A stretch of DNA of 64,000 bases from Nymphaea colorata (GCF_008831285.2 NC_045145.1:24366802-24430801); one strand, 5' to 3'. Counted from the first letter of the stretch, positions 1 through 11,195 are shown. The notes: generated by a model not told the origin, from the letters alone. A program made the numbers and translations.

Positions 1-128
1 TTGAGAGCATAAAATCTTAATTACATCCCACCATCTCATGAACTTTGCAGACCCAGAAGCCGCAGGTGCATGCTCTTCAAGAGATGAGAGTTCTGGATTT
101 CTTACTAATAACCCTACCCACAACATTT
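1..128 (-). CDS. Possible partial internal exon of an unrecognised gene, cut by the window edge
   Basis: On the minus strand a pyrimidine-rich tract ending in TTTATTGCAG is followed by 42 sense codons without a stop up to the window edge. The reading frame contains the residues NPELSSLEEHAPAASG and then KFMRWWDVIKIL. The composition looks like ordinary protein and the acceptor is good, but a run of 42 open codons can arise by chance. I do not recognise the family. It could equally be non-coding. Confidence 0.2.
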
Positions 129-1025
129 CTGCAATAAATAGAGGGAGAGAGAGAGAAAGGAGGTGAAATCCTCTCACCATCTCACCCTCTGTCCAGTCAA
201 AGCCGTCTGATTCAATACATCGGATGGGTGTCTGATAAAACACACCCATCTGCTTATCCGGAGGATTTCTTCATCCAAACCTACATATATTGACTGCTTA
301 GTTCCTAATGGAGGGCCACACTACGCCAAGAAATGACGGAGAGCAATGCCAAACGCCTTACCGATCAGTATATATTGCAAGCTTGACCTGCCATTACATA
401 TATATAACAAGATATTTATAGAAATTCACATTTTTCCATCTTGCAGGTGCATAGAATACTGTTGCAGTTCCAGTTCATAAACAGATGAGCGGACAATGCA
501 TTCTGCGCAGTTAGACACATATTCATACCGTCACAAAACCAAAGCAACAACACTAACTGTGGTTCTGTGAATAATCAGTTTCCATTCCTTTGAATTCAAA
601 AACTGGGTACATTCTTCCGGAAACTAGAAACTTGCAACAGTAGAAGGAAATCATGATACACGTTGCAGTTTTATTGTTACGCAGAATAACCATTGAATCA
701 TCTGGCTAAAGCAAAAGTGCGCATATAGAACTGCTACATAATGCAATATTATTCGTGCAAGATTAACTCCAAACAAAAGTTCTCAGGTGAACAAACGAGG
801 GTCATAGTGTGAAAATTAAAAAGTTTAATTCATGCTCCACAATCAGCCCCATTTAGGACTCATCAAAGTTGACCAAATCCTTTCCTATCCAAAATTTAGG
901 ATTTCAATTTTGTTCATTATACCATTTACATTCAAGAAACACATACAAAGCTGTATTTTCATATTTTGTTCAATAGTTTTTCTTTAGAAATTATAAATTT
1001 TGAATCATGAATTTTTATTTTATGT

Positions 1026-1031
<6 letters not shown>

Positions 1032-1066
<35 letters not shown>

Positions 1067-1081
1067 ATGTATGTATGTATA
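1032..1081. repeat. (TA)n then (GTAT)n microsatellite
   Basis: About 31 bases of alternating TA followed by GTAT units and ending in ATACATAC. Confidence 0.95.
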
Positions 1082-3582
1082 CATACACACAACCGTACTC
1101 TTGTACCTAAATTTTTTAAACATAGTCCGAACCAAAACCCATACCAGCACTAGTACTGGCACCCATATCCGTACCTATGCAACAGCCCAAAACCTAACCT
1201 AGCTTCAGCCAGTTCAAACCCTCCAAGCCTAATCTGAGTCCAACTTGGACAAAACCCACATTCCAAAACTCCAGATCTCCAATCTGGATCTCAGTATCAT
1301 GTTCCAGATCTACAACTTGTATCTCTTCATATCCAAATCTTCATTTTAGAGCTATGAATTCAGAACTCTGATCCAGAATCCTAGAACTTTCACTGGATCG
1401 ATATCACACTTTGAATCCCAGATCTCGACTTAGATCCAACGTCCTGATATATTGAACTAGATACCTTGAGTTTGGCACCATTTTCCTGCACATTCTATGC
1501 GCATCTCATTCGACTAACTTTTCTAGGTCACATATTTGCATTAATTTCTCTCCAGTTTCATCAGTGGAACTCGATCTTTTCTTCAGAACTCCTTCTGATA
1601 CATATCTAGATCAATTCCCAAACATTAAAAATTGTTTTCATGGAAAGTTTTGCATGAAATATTTTCCTAAGTTTACGTATTTAAGGAAGGTCTAAGGGGG
1701 ACCTAGGTTTTGACGCTTAAAAGTTTAGTCATGCATCTAATTTGGAAGAGACATTCTTTTATCTGAGCAGATATAAAAAGGGATCATTCCCTCCCGGAAC
1801 CTAGACTCCGAGGGCTGCTAAATAGCATAGTAGAAATTTGTTGAAATTTTCAAGTGAGTTCTTAACAATTAACAATTGGGCCATGAAAAAATAAAATTTT
1901 ATTTTGATTCCAAGATTCTCCTTTGAGCGTTGGCTCAAGATGTACTAGCGATATGCCAGGCAGTTTGACTTAAGCTCTAGCGAGTCAGGTTCGTATCCAG
2001 TGTTTGGCTCTAAGCTAACAGAATCGACAATTCATGTTTATTTTCTCCTTTATTTCTTCTTTATTTTCTAATTTCTTAGTTTTCTTCCTTAGTTTTCCTG
2101 ATTTTCTATTTATTTATTTCTTAGTTTATAATAGTCCGTTTTTTTCTCTCTTTTTTTTTTTTTGGCTTCTTAGCCTAGTTTCTATCCAGTTTTCTTGGGA
2201 TAGAATTTAATTTCTACCTTTTATCTAGGACGAAAGTCAAGTATGCCTCCCGCTTCCCATTTTTCGTTCCATATAGTTTATGTTTCTATTCATTTACATT
2301 CCCACATGCATATAGTTTCATTTATTTAATAACTCTTTTGATCTAGATATGCATATATATGCTCCTGGTTTATATGGTGCACTATGCACCACACATGGAG
2401 CATACGTCACAGTTCATTTAGAAGTACAGCTGAATAGAATCAGTAGTATAGGAAAACCTTAATTTCACTTGACCTGTGTTTGAACGCACTCTAAAATTAT
2501 GTCGTGCCAAATTAAACCTTTTCAAACTTTGGTTTTCAACCTAGTTCATACATGAACAACACATAACCCTATGTTGATTCTAAGTGCATATCAGTTTTGT
2601 TCTAAGGTCCAACTATGGCCAGCTTTAGAATCCACAACTATGCCTCCTGATCAAAATCTTAGATTAGTTAAACTCTAATTCCAATATTCGATGAGAATGG
2701 TTATTGAAATCCTAAACTGATGAAACCCAAGACTTTTAACGACCCATAACCCAAACCGTGGAAACCTAAGTACATTTAATATGTCACCTTAGACTGGACA
2801 TTAGGATCATCAATCACAAACCCCAGGATTTTGGCTCATAATATTGGTTCTTCATTTGGACCAATGAAGTTAACCTATGTTACAACTCTAGGCCCATGTT
2901 CCATACCTTTGGAATCAAATAGGAATTGTAACCCTAATTAAACGAAGCCGAGACCTCACCTTGAGAAAACTAAGATCTTGATCATGTAATTCAAAGGTGC
3001 ATGCATCATATAGGATAGAATATATGCATCAATCTATGATGAATATGAAAGTAACAATGTTTCTCACTTGGAGCTTTTTTGTTCATGAACCCTCAACTTC
3101 TGAAGATCCATATAGATTTTAAAATAAACTTTTTCCAAAAGTAAGGCATGTTTATTTCAAATGCATTTAGTAACTGGATGACATTTAATAACTTAGTTAT
3201 TGAATCAATGTAGTCTACTGAGGTCATGTCTCCTGTGGTTTTCCTATATAATCTAATGAAAACAAATACAAGTTTTCTCAAACGGTGGTCCACATATAAG
3301 CACTGCCCTTCCTGCTATTGCTAGATATACCATCCTATTTTTCTTCAATGACAACACACACAATATATATGCCTACTTGAATCCTCTTCCAAAATGGATG
3401 GGGTTTTGCAGTGAACTTTGCTGCCTCCTTTGTCACAACCAGTGATGGAGGTTCAAGATTCGTTTCTTTTCTTCATGCACAAATGATGATGTTGTATGTG
3501 CATTAGGCCAAATTAATCTGATTTTGTATGTTGCATTTGCTTCCACTTAATGATCTACAGGTGGATCACAATACATTTCTGC

Positions 3583-3584
<2 letters not shown>

Positions 3585-3640
<56 letters not shown>

Positions 3641-3642
3641 TA
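3585..3642. repeat. (TTA)n microsatellite with a short (TA)n tail
   Basis: About 15 uninterrupted TTA units followed by TATATATA. The poly-tyrosine open frame across it is an artefact of the repeat. Confidence 0.95.
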
Positions 3643-3829
3643 CTAGATAAGGCCCTGCTACATACAGGACAGTCTGTTTCTAGACTGTATTTGAGCGACC
3701 AATGCAGTAGCACAATGAGATTAAGACAAAGCCAACATAAGTCACTTAGCCAAGCTGATCATACCTTTCAATTCAGACACAGAAAGTTTTTTCTCAGTTT
3801 ATAATATTGGCAAATTGGGGAACGTAGCT

Positions 3830-4245
3830 ATGCATGTCAATTAATCCAATTTAGATCTGATATTCGACTGAACCCCATGAAAAGAAGGATATGGAAAAGG
3901 AATAGATATCCAATGAAGAATTCAGATATAAGAAATGTCATCATATCGGATTCATATTCGAATTCAGATTTAAGCAAACGTCGACCAGATTCAGATTAGA
4001 CCTAGTATACTTTAAATAAACATTCTAGCTATACTCGATGTTTATAATACGGTTTGGATTCGGTTTAAAAGTTAGGTTTGGATTCAGATTTCAATGTTAA
4101 ACTAAAAATCAGATTCGGATTATGAATTTGGATTTTGGATTCAAATGTGGTTAGTTTTTTCTTCAAGTGAATTCAAATATGAATTGGAATCCAAATATAT
4201 AGATATCAGTCAAATGGATATGGTGCAGTATACATCCAATTCTTG
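3830..4245. mobile_element. Possible hAT-like MITE (degenerate)
   Basis: The segment starts with GCATGTCAATTAATCC and ends with ATACATCCAATTC. It is filled with repetitive GATTCGGATT-like sequence. A similar element lies at 21112-21490 (GGATGTCAATAT to TCAACATCCCTAAC). The ends resemble the GGATGTCAA/TTGACATCC termini of plant non-autonomous hAT elements. There is no coding capacity, and the exact borders and target duplication are uncertain. Confidence 0.35.
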
Positions 4246-5056
4246 AATTTCCTGTCGACAAAACTACAAAACGACTCTCAACTTTTGAACGAACAACAAA
4301 TACCCTCTCCCAACTTTCAGATCATATCAAAGAGCCGCCCAAATGGAAGATCTAAAAAGTGAAAACAGAGCAAAATTCAAGATATCCAATTTTTTAATGG
4401 TATACCACGCTTTTCCAGAAAAGAAAAATTAAAACAAACTTTTGAAAACTATGGGAAGGGGAAAACGAAAAAGAACTCTGGTTATGCATACTGAAGAAGC
4501 ACTTATGGCTTAGACAAAAAACATTTCCGGTATAAATAAGATGTAACATTTATGAGCAATAGTTTTGATGCAACGGTGTTCGGAGCAGTGGCAGAACTAG
4601 GAATTTATAAGTTGGCGTTAAATTTGGGCTGAAGGTAATCGTGCCCCACCATTAAATTAAATTAAGACCCAAAAGTATAGTGTTTACCAGAATTGAATTA
4701 GAAACCTGTCTTTTTATACCCCAGTCCGTCTTACTATGTTTGAGGCAAAAAAGTTTATAAGAAGCGCAGTGTATTTGGACAAGAGTTATGATCATTTGCA
4801 AAGACAAAATTAAGTGGGTAAAACTAGTATGTCATTAATCTACGCTTGGGATAAAGGAAGCGCAGAATAACATTTAGAAGATGCGCCCAAAGAGCATACC
4901 AGGCCATATGAGTGGGCGCCAGGCCCTGGACTCACATGACACTCATATGGCCCAATTATTTTGTCGCACAAGTCACATAGATTTACATATGGAACGTCAT
5001 TTTACAGCTGAACACAACAACCACATATATAGCATCGTGTGATCCCCTGAATATAT

Positions 5057-5293
5057 TCACTTACAGGTGCATGAATCACAACTGCAGCTGCTGCCACACT
5101 TGCAGCCTTCAGTCTCATAGCGCCTGCACTCACAATAACACCGACCATTAATTCATGTTGGAGGAGAGAGAGAGAAAAAAAAAGAGAAAGAAGAGAGAAG
5201 AAAGAGAGAAAAGAGAGAGAGAGAGAGACTTATTTACCCTTCAGAGCATTTGCAGCCTGAGCCGCATGTGCAGTTTGCTCCGCAGCGACACAT
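5057..5293 (-). CDS. Type 1-like plant metallothionein, 40 residues (minus gene 1)
   Basis: Two exons: 5293-5238 (18 codons plus GG) and 5123-5057 (G plus 21 codons and TGA), with a 114-base GT-AG intron rich in CT. The protein starts MCRCGANCTCGSGCKC and ends GCKCGSSCSCDSCTCK. The N-terminal half shows CxCx3CxCx3CxC and the C-terminal half CxCx3CxCx2CxC, the cysteine spacing of plant type 1 metallothioneins: 12 cysteines, no aromatic residue inside the clusters. The linker is only about nine residues (SEGRYETEG), against about 40 in most type 1 MTs; the short Brassicaceae MT1 proteins are the nearest parallel. The start is the only ATG in frame and lies 108 bases below a TATAAAA box. It is expected to bind Cu(I)/Zn(II) in the cytosol. 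It is divergently arranged with the type 2-like gene at 6552. Confidence 0.88.
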
Positions 5294-5407
5294 AGCCCTT
5301 TCTTCTTTCCTCTTTCTCCCTCTCTAGAATACTCCGATTTCTTTTCTTTGATCCCAGCACGTTCGATTCTCCTTGCAGTTTGATCCTTCAGGATTTCTCC
5401 TTTTATA
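5294..5407 (-). promoter_or_regulatory. Core promoter and 5' leader of minus MT gene 1
   Basis: TATAAAA lies at 5407-5401 on the minus strand. About 20 bases further is AAACTGCAAGGAGA (5381-5368), the counterpart of the GGACTRCAAGGAGA element found in the leaders of the other four MT genes. The leader then becomes A/G-rich up to the ATG. Confidence 0.75.
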
Positions 5408-5504
5408 GAGAGCAACAGGGGGTGATGGAGAAGACTTCAATTTGTTGACTTTTAACATGCTTGTTACACTCATTATATTGTCTTCCATGGCTATTTTATT
5501 TTCA

Positions 5505-5519
5505 ACTCTCTCTCTCTCT

Positions 5520-5577
<58 letters not shown>
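5505..5577. repeat. (CT)n-(TA)n compound microsatellite
   Basis: CT repeats followed by about 27 TA units upstream of minus MT gene 1. The equivalent place in block M2 (10988-11016) has a much shorter tract, so the length changed after duplication. Confidence 0.95.
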
Positions 5578-5582
<5 letters not shown>

Positions 5583-6273
5583 CACTTAGCGACTTCCGTA
5601 GTAGAATGGTTATTTTTGTTTTATTTTATGCCGCTAAAAACCGTCTGATCAAAAAGTGCATTTACCATCTTTAGTTAGTTGGCCACAGTTTTTAATGACA
5701 GAATGCACTTTTTGCAGCAATTTTGAGTGATAGTAAATAAAAAATAACCATCCAGCTACAAAGATGGATGGTGTAGTTGATTGATTTCAATTTTCCTATA
5801 TATACATACCTAGTTGGGGAAGATAAGCTGGTTATAACATTTTGAGAACTCAAACGATCTAATCAGTATAAACTTGATATGTAGGTGCCTTAAGTTACAA
5901 GAAAACAAAAACGGTCTTTTTAATTATCGGGCGGAGTATGGCACAGGCTTTTATGTCATAAATCTTACGCATGTTCTAATTGGGAATAATGCTCCAACTA
6001 TGTCATGCACTGCGATTGACAAACTTTTTGGAATTTCCTTCTCAGTTCGCACGAAACTTGTTGATTAAGTAAATTATATAATTCATTGATGAGGTGATAT
6101 GCATTCCACTTTTTTCATTTTCAAATTAAAAACAATACCCCAAGGGTTGGCGACAGACTATCCATTGCATCAGCGTTTGATAATATCATGTCCTGTTTTC
6201 GTGACTCGAGATATCAGGAATGCATGACTCGGTAAATCAGCACGAACAAACCGTAGCAGTTGAATAGGTTTAT

Positions 6274-6304
6274 CCTCTTTTATGAATATAGACGCTTCAT
6301 GAAG
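6274..6304 (+). promoter_or_regulatory. Conserved upstream module of plus MT genes (copy A)
   Basis: A 31-base element reading CCTCTTTTATGAAYRTAGAC then GCYYCATGRAG. It recurs at 14325-14355 and 18891-18921, in each case 150-190 bases above the TATA region, and stands out as conserved against diverged surroundings. The bound factor is unknown. Confidence 0.55.
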
Positions 6305-6428
6305 GAATGAACATATCTATATATATAATTAATGAGTGGAAGTTGGTGGAATAATAAACAAAATCCAGAAAGCATAGTTTATGGCTGAATCGACGATGTT
6401 GTTTGTGGCTTCAACTCATTCATTGTTC

Positions 6429-6551
6429 TATATACAGAATAGATCCCAACGACGTAGGACTACAAGGAGATCTGCTTGAGCTTCTGCAGAGAGAGGGACA
6501 GGGGGAGAGAATTAGAAGAAGGACAACAGAGAGATCAAGGCAACACGAAAC
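6429..6551 (+). promoter_or_regulatory. Core promoter and 5' leader of plus MT gene A
   Basis: The TATA position reads TCTATATACAGAAT (6427-6440), where genes B and C have TATATAAAGAAT and GATATAAAGAAT; the box is therefore weakened. The leader keeps GACGTAGGACTACAAGGAGA (6451-6470). Confidence 0.6.
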
Positions 6552-7181
6552 ATGTCTGGTGGTGGTGCCAACTGTGGATGTGGCTCTAACAGCAAGTGTG
6601 GCGGAGTGTATACAACATATCTCTCTTATATTTGCCTCTGATGCAGGTTTTTCTTTTTCTTTTTTTTTTTTATCCTGTAACACACTATTTTGAAAATTTT
6701 AGTCTTGTATCTATGATTGTAATGAATTTTAGAGGATTTATAAATGAGGTTGTTAAGTAATTGGTTATCTCTTTTGAGTAAAAAACAGAAATTATTAAGA
6801 GGTAGATTGGGATCCGCTACCTCAAAGACTTGAGCTCGGTGTGGGATTATGTTGGGTTGTTATAATTCTTCTGTTTTTGCTAATAAATGACACATGCTTT
6901 ACAGTTGCAAGATGTTTCCGGATCTCACTGTCTCTGAAGCAAAAGGTGCCGAGATCTTGATTTCTCTAGTTGCTCCCCTAGTTAGGTACACCTCCTCTCC
7001 AGCTTCTCGTGGTCTTCCTGTTCTTTGTTCCTCCCTTAATTTCCCTTTGTCAATGAATTTTGTGAATCTGGTTGCGTGCAGGCATCTCAATAGAGTAGTG
7101 GAGATGGCCGGCGAAGGATATGATGTGATTGAAGGATGCAAGTGCGGTAGGTGTGGCTGTGACCCATGCACCTGCAAATGA
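6552..7181 (+). CDS. Type 2-like plant metallothionein, 78 residues, two N-terminal Cys lost (plus gene A)
   Basis: Three exons: 6552-6607, 6905-6985 and 7082-7181; introns of 297 and 96 bases, all GT-AG. Exon 1 gives MSGGGANCGCGSNSKCGGV, exon 2 CKMFPDLTVSEAKGAEILIS, exon 3 ends GCKCGRCGCDPCTCK. The layout is that of plant type 2 MTs: Cys-rich N domain, a spacer with the xMxPD and VAPL motifs, and a six-Cys C domain. Compared with genes B and C, Cys4 is Gly and Cys14 is Ser, and the junction Gly codon has become Val, leaving four N-domain cysteines. The splice sites remain usable and the frame is open. AATAAA is at 7245-7250. The weak TATA and missing cysteines suggest a decaying or specialised copy, but nothing forbids expression. 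Confidence 0.82.
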
Positions 7182-7250
7182 TGTCTCTTCTGTGCTGCGG
7201 GTGATCGGAGGACCACGACAAAAGTTTGTGTGTAGTCTGTTGATAATAAA

Positions 7251-8245
7251 TTGGCCACAGGCGTTGCCTGATCACCATGCCATGGCATAGCTTGTGTGCT
7301 TGCTCGTGCCCCATGTGAAAGTCACTGTTTCTCTGGTTTGAATGTGAATCATGTATACTTAATAAATAAGGGGTTTTTTAGAACCATACCGTTACTATTT
7401 CATACACTTGTCCTAAAAACCAGATTCATAAAACTTTTTTAAAGTATCCAATGAATCTAACAAGTTTTTGGTTTTTTGGTTTAGATGCATGAAACAGTAA
7501 GGTACTGTTGTCTCAAACAACCCCTAAGTGTGGAATGAAATGATCTGTTTCTTCTAAATTAATGTGTTAATTATACATATCTTGAATTGCGGATTTTTCT
7601 TTGGGAAGGTTCCTCAAATATGCCAAGGTCTAGTATACCTAATCAGTCATTTTTCCAAATAAAGTATAAAGTATTATTCCTTTTTCTTAAGATAAAACTA
7701 TTAAGTTAAATGTGACAAAATTTTTTGCCATTAACAATGCGATCATGCAGACGCCTGTTAAAGCCTCGTCGTATCTAATAGAGATCGCTACGACTTCTCT
7801 TTTTTTAAATTGCTTTAATAATTATGAGACTCCAAAGACATTATTTGAAAAGGAGCTTTTTGCAAGAAAGCTGGGAGTGCTTGCTGATGTGCATGTGAGC
7901 TGTGCACATAGTGTTGACTTTTTTAAGAGTTTCAAAACTCATCAACGTAACGACCACGTTATGCTTTACATCCGTGCAAGTAGTAAGTTATCTATCACCA
8001 AAGAAAATGACACACTTTGCTTCCATTAATTATTTATATATAAGAAAATTGAATGGAGGCTCAAATTAACCAAAGTTACTCGGATCACTTATAAGAATTG
8101 TTTGATCTATTATGATGGACAGTTTAAAATAAAGTAAAAAGAAAAAAGGTGTGAATGAAATTGTCTTTTTTTCCTTTTTCTTTTCTCAAACATCTATCAT
8201 GATGGATCAAATGGCTCAAGTTTTGGTGTCTCTTTATGCCCATTA

Positions 8246-8299
<54 letters not shown>

Positions 8300-8699
8300 A
8301 TGCAAAGTGAGGTCGTCAATTTTCCTTCTACCTCTTCCACTGTTCAACCCAGAATCCAAAGCACATCCTCCTGGTGACTTTACACGAGGGCTTGATTTCT
8401 TGGGCATATTTAACGCTGGTGAATGGAAAATTAAGCACCCGAGTGCCTTGGTCATTCTTTTATTAATGAATTAAATAGTTCGTTTATGGAATTAATAGGA
8501 AAGAACATGCCAGCGATTTGATTGTGAATTCTAGCGCCAAGGTTGAGATTGTTGAGATGTGTCTTAAAGATGTAGAGAGAGAGAGAGAGAGAGCCGATAA
8601 AATGAGAATATATAACAAAATTTGGGGACAAGAGGTCCCCTAAATACAAAAACAATCCGCAAAAAAATATACCGCAAAAACAAAAACAGAAAGGGAAAA
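7251..8699. other. Gene-free stretch downstream of MT gene A
   Basis: The first 450 bases resemble the 3' flanks of genes B and C (for example ATATGCCAAGG and CCTAATCAGTC at 7617-7648, as at 15545-15575), so they are part of the duplicated unit. A 105-codon open frame at 7712-8029 resembles nothing I know and has no conserved counterpart in the other copies. (TA)n lies at 8249-8296 and a GA tract at 8574-8593. Confidence 0.55.
8249..8296. repeat. (TA)n microsatellite
   Basis: About 24 uninterrupted TA units. Confidence 0.95.
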
Positions 8700-9180
8700 A
8701 CGAAAAGAAAATGAAGATATCCAATTCTTTCGTCCAAATTTTAAAGGGATAACCAATGCCACACTTTTCCAGAAAAGAAAAATTAAACCAAACTTTCTTT
8801 CTGGAAACCATATATAGTAACAAAGGAAGGGAAAAACGAAAAGAACTCTGGTTATACGTATAAAACTTGCCGTCAATGTTTAGAAAGATAGTTTTCCAAT
8901 CATAAAACAGTTCACCTAACATGCGCATGTAGAAAATATATAAATAGGATGTAAGGTTTGATGCAACCGTGTTAGGAGCAGTGGTAGGGCAAAAAAATTT
9001 AGGTTGAAGTTTGAGTTAAATTTGGGTTGAGGGGAAAGAAATCCTGACACCTTAAGAGGCACCGCTATATATAAACGAGCCAAGTTTTGAATTCAATACA
9101 AAAATAAATAGTTTTTGTATTTGCCAACACCGGGCCGGGAATAGAACTATGTGAATAATAGTTATTTGTCATAGTAAAGA

Positions 9181-9734
9181 GGTTTCTTACTTTTTCAATC
9201 TTACATCTCTTTGCTGATTCGACCTAGCTAGTTATTTATTCCATCTAAGAGTTGATTTTAAATGATCTTTGAGTCCACAAGAATTTTTCGTACATGGGTA
9301 TGTTCTATGTGACATAACCGAGAATCATCTTCCACATTAATTTTGAAAATTACTCCCACGTACCATACCCGCTTCATGCTTCAGTAATAACCATTAAGAG
9401 CTTCACAAAGTAGCCGTCTTTAAAAGTTTTTTTGTTGAGCAAGATGTTAACAACTTACATCATGGAAAGAGGCCTAAACACCCCCCCCCCCCCAATTCCC
9501 TCTATCTGCACTTTTTTGACTTAGGTATCATGCCGCACGACACGAAGGTATAATGCTTACGAGAATCAAACTAGATACCTATTTTTTTTTTTACAAACTT
9601 CAACCCACCAACTATGTTATATCCCTTTAAGCAAAAAAATTATAAGTATATGGTATTTCAATAAGAATTGTGATCTGCCGACAAGATAAAAGATTTGACA
9701 AAATTGAGTAGGGAGAACTGATATTTGGTTAATA
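9181..9734. repeat. Tandem repeat inside block M2, copy 1
   Basis: Starts GGTTTCTTACTTTTTCAAT and includes CACAAGAATTTTTCGTACATG. The next copy begins 554 bases later with high similarity. The end (TTGAGTAGGGAGAACTGATATT) matches 10303-10322. This copy contains a poly-C tract at 9480-9493. Confidence 0.85.
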
Positions 9735-10325
9735 GGTTTCTTACTTTTTCAATATTACATCTCTTTGCTGATTCGACCTAGCGAGTTATTTATTTCATCT
9801 AAGAGTTGATTTTGAATGATCTTTGAGTCCACAAGAATTTTTCGTACATGGGTATGTGGCGATTGTGAATCACCTATGTGACATAACCGAGAATCATCTT
9901 CCACATTAATTTTGAAAATTAGTCCCATGTACCATACCCGCTTCATGCTTCTCAAATGTTGTATGGCCTTAACTACAGTAATAACCATTAAGAGCTTCGC
10001 AAAGTAGCCGTCTTTAAAAGATTTTTTGTTAAGTGAGAGGTTAACAACTCACTTCTTAGAAAAAATGCCTAAAAACCTCCTCATGCCCTCTATCTTCAGT
10101 GTTAGATATGACAATGGTGTACCTTTTGATGTCCCACCACCTAATTAAGACGTGAAGGTATAATGTTTACTAGAATCAAACTAGAGACTGCCCTCAACCC
10201 CACCAACTATGTTATATCCCTTTAATAAAAAAAGTTATAAGAAGCACATTGTATTTGGATGAGAATTATGATCTGCTGACAAGATAAAAGATTTGACGAA
10301 ATTGAGTAGGGTGAACTAGTATTTC
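9735..10325. repeat. Tandem repeat inside block M2, copy 2
   Basis: Second copy of the 554-base unit, about 590 bases long because of indels. It contains an extra stretch (GCGATTGTGAATCACC, around 9859) absent from copy 1. The single counterpart in block M1 is around 4690-4845, so the tandem duplication followed the block duplication. Confidence 0.85.
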
Positions 10326-10553
10326 ATTAATCCCATACATGTGATAAATGAAGCACAGAATAACATTTAGAACATGCTTCCAAAGAGCATACCAGGCCAT
10401 ACGGTTGGGCGCCAGGCCCTGGACTCACATGACACTCATACGGCCTAATTATTTTGTCACATAAGTCACATAACTTCACATATACATGCAACATTATTTT
10501 ACAGCTGAACACAACAACCACATAGATATTATCATGTGATCCCCTGATTATAT

Positions 10554-10760
10554 TCACTTGCAGGTGCATGAACCACAGCTGCAGCTGCTGCCACACTTGC
10601 AGCCTTCTGTCTCATAGCGCCTGCACTCACAATAACAACACCCATCAATATTAATTCATATTGGAGAAGGGATAGAAAAGAGAAAAAAGAGAGAGATTGA
10701 TTACCCTTCAGAGCATTTGCAGCCTGAGCCGCATGTGCAGTTTGCTCCACAGCGACACAT
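10554..10760 (-). CDS. Type 1-like plant metallothionein, 40 residues (minus gene 2)
   Basis: Two exons: 10760-10705 and 10620-10554, with an 84-base GT-AG intron at the same place and phase as minus gene 1. The protein begins MCRCGANCTCGSGCKC and ends GCKCGSSCSCGSCTCK. It is identical to minus gene 1 except that the residue before the last SC is Gly and not Asp. All 12 cysteines of the type 1 pattern (CxCx3CxCx3CxC and CxCx3CxCx2CxC) are kept, which suggests selection after duplication. The upstream TATAAAA is at 10880-10874. No AATAAA is evident just downstream; AATAAT-like signals lie near 10490. Expected role: cytosolic Cu/Zn buffering. Its former divergent partner is now 3.9 kb away at 14631. 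Confidence 0.88.
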
Positions 10761-10880
10761 TGCGCTTTCTTCTTTCTTCTCTTTCTCCTTCTTTAAAAGA
10801 GTACTCTGGTTTCTTTTCTTCGATCCCAACACGTTCGACTCTCCTTGCAGTCCAACGCCTCCAGGCGTTCTCCTTTTATA
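10761..10880 (-). promoter_or_regulatory. Core promoter and 5' leader of minus MT gene 2
   Basis: TATAAAA is at 10880-10874. GGACTGCAAGGAGA lies at 10853-10840, matching the GGACTACAAGGAGA leader element of the plus genes. An A/G-rich leader runs to the ATG at 10760. Confidence 0.75.
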
Positions 10881-11192
10881 GAGAGCAACGAGGGGTGATG
10901 GAGAAGCCTTTAACTTGTTGACTTTTAACATGCATGATGCACGCATTAAATTGTCTTCCTTCCACGATATCGCACCTTATTTTCAACCCTTTCTCTCTCT
11001 TTATATATATATATATTGAAACCAGTTAGCTACCCCTCTAGCCGAATGACTATTTTGTTTATTTTGCATTCTTAAAACAGTCTCTCGAAAAGTGCAGAAG
11101 TTTTTAACAACAGAATAAGCCCTTTACGATAATTTTGGGTGATACTAAATAAAAAATAATCATTCGGCTGCAGAGGTAAACTGTGTAGTTGG

Positions 11193-11195
<3 letters not shown>

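Larger units (their letters stand above)
129..4370. other. Gene-free left flank of the metallothionein array
   Basis: AT-rich sequence with no exon I can support. It holds a (TA)n/(GTAT)n microsatellite near 1032-1081, a (TTA)n tract near 3585-3642, several T-rich stretches around 2040-2165, and a possible hAT-like miniature element near 3830-4245. The short open frames here are low-complexity or of chance length. Confidence 0.5.
4371..6280. repeat. Duplicated block M1 (carries minus-strand MT gene 1)
   Basis: This block is similar over its length to 8700-11880. Shared stretches include the TTTTCCAGAAAAGAAAAATTAAA tract (4414 and 8766), the downstream CCAGGCC/GGCGCCAGGCCCTGGACTCACATGACACTC segment (4900 and 10390), the MT gene itself, and the CTTAAGTTACAAGAAAACAA segment (5888 and 11352). 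The duplication includes gene, promoter and flanks, so it is segmental and not a retrocopy. Confidence 0.8.
5408..6428. other. Intergenic region between the first divergent MT pair
   Basis: About 1 kb separates the two TATA boxes, so regulatory sequence could be shared. It contains (CT)n at 5505-5522, (TA)n at 5523-5577, and near the plus gene the conserved module CCTCTTTTATGAATATAGACGCTTCATGAAG type sequence at 6274-6304. No coding exon is visible; the 64-codon open frame at 5874-6068 has no support. Confidence 0.6.

Noticed and set aside
3550-3804. 84-codon open frame with poly-tyrosine
   Set aside because: Produced by the (TTA)n microsatellite; no coding signal. The same applies to the Tyr-Ile frames over (TA)n at 8243, 11072, 13456, 23523, 23720 and 62940.
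7712-8029. 105-codon open frame
   Set aside because: No recognisable motif, no promoter or splice context, and not preserved in the other copies of the duplicated flank.
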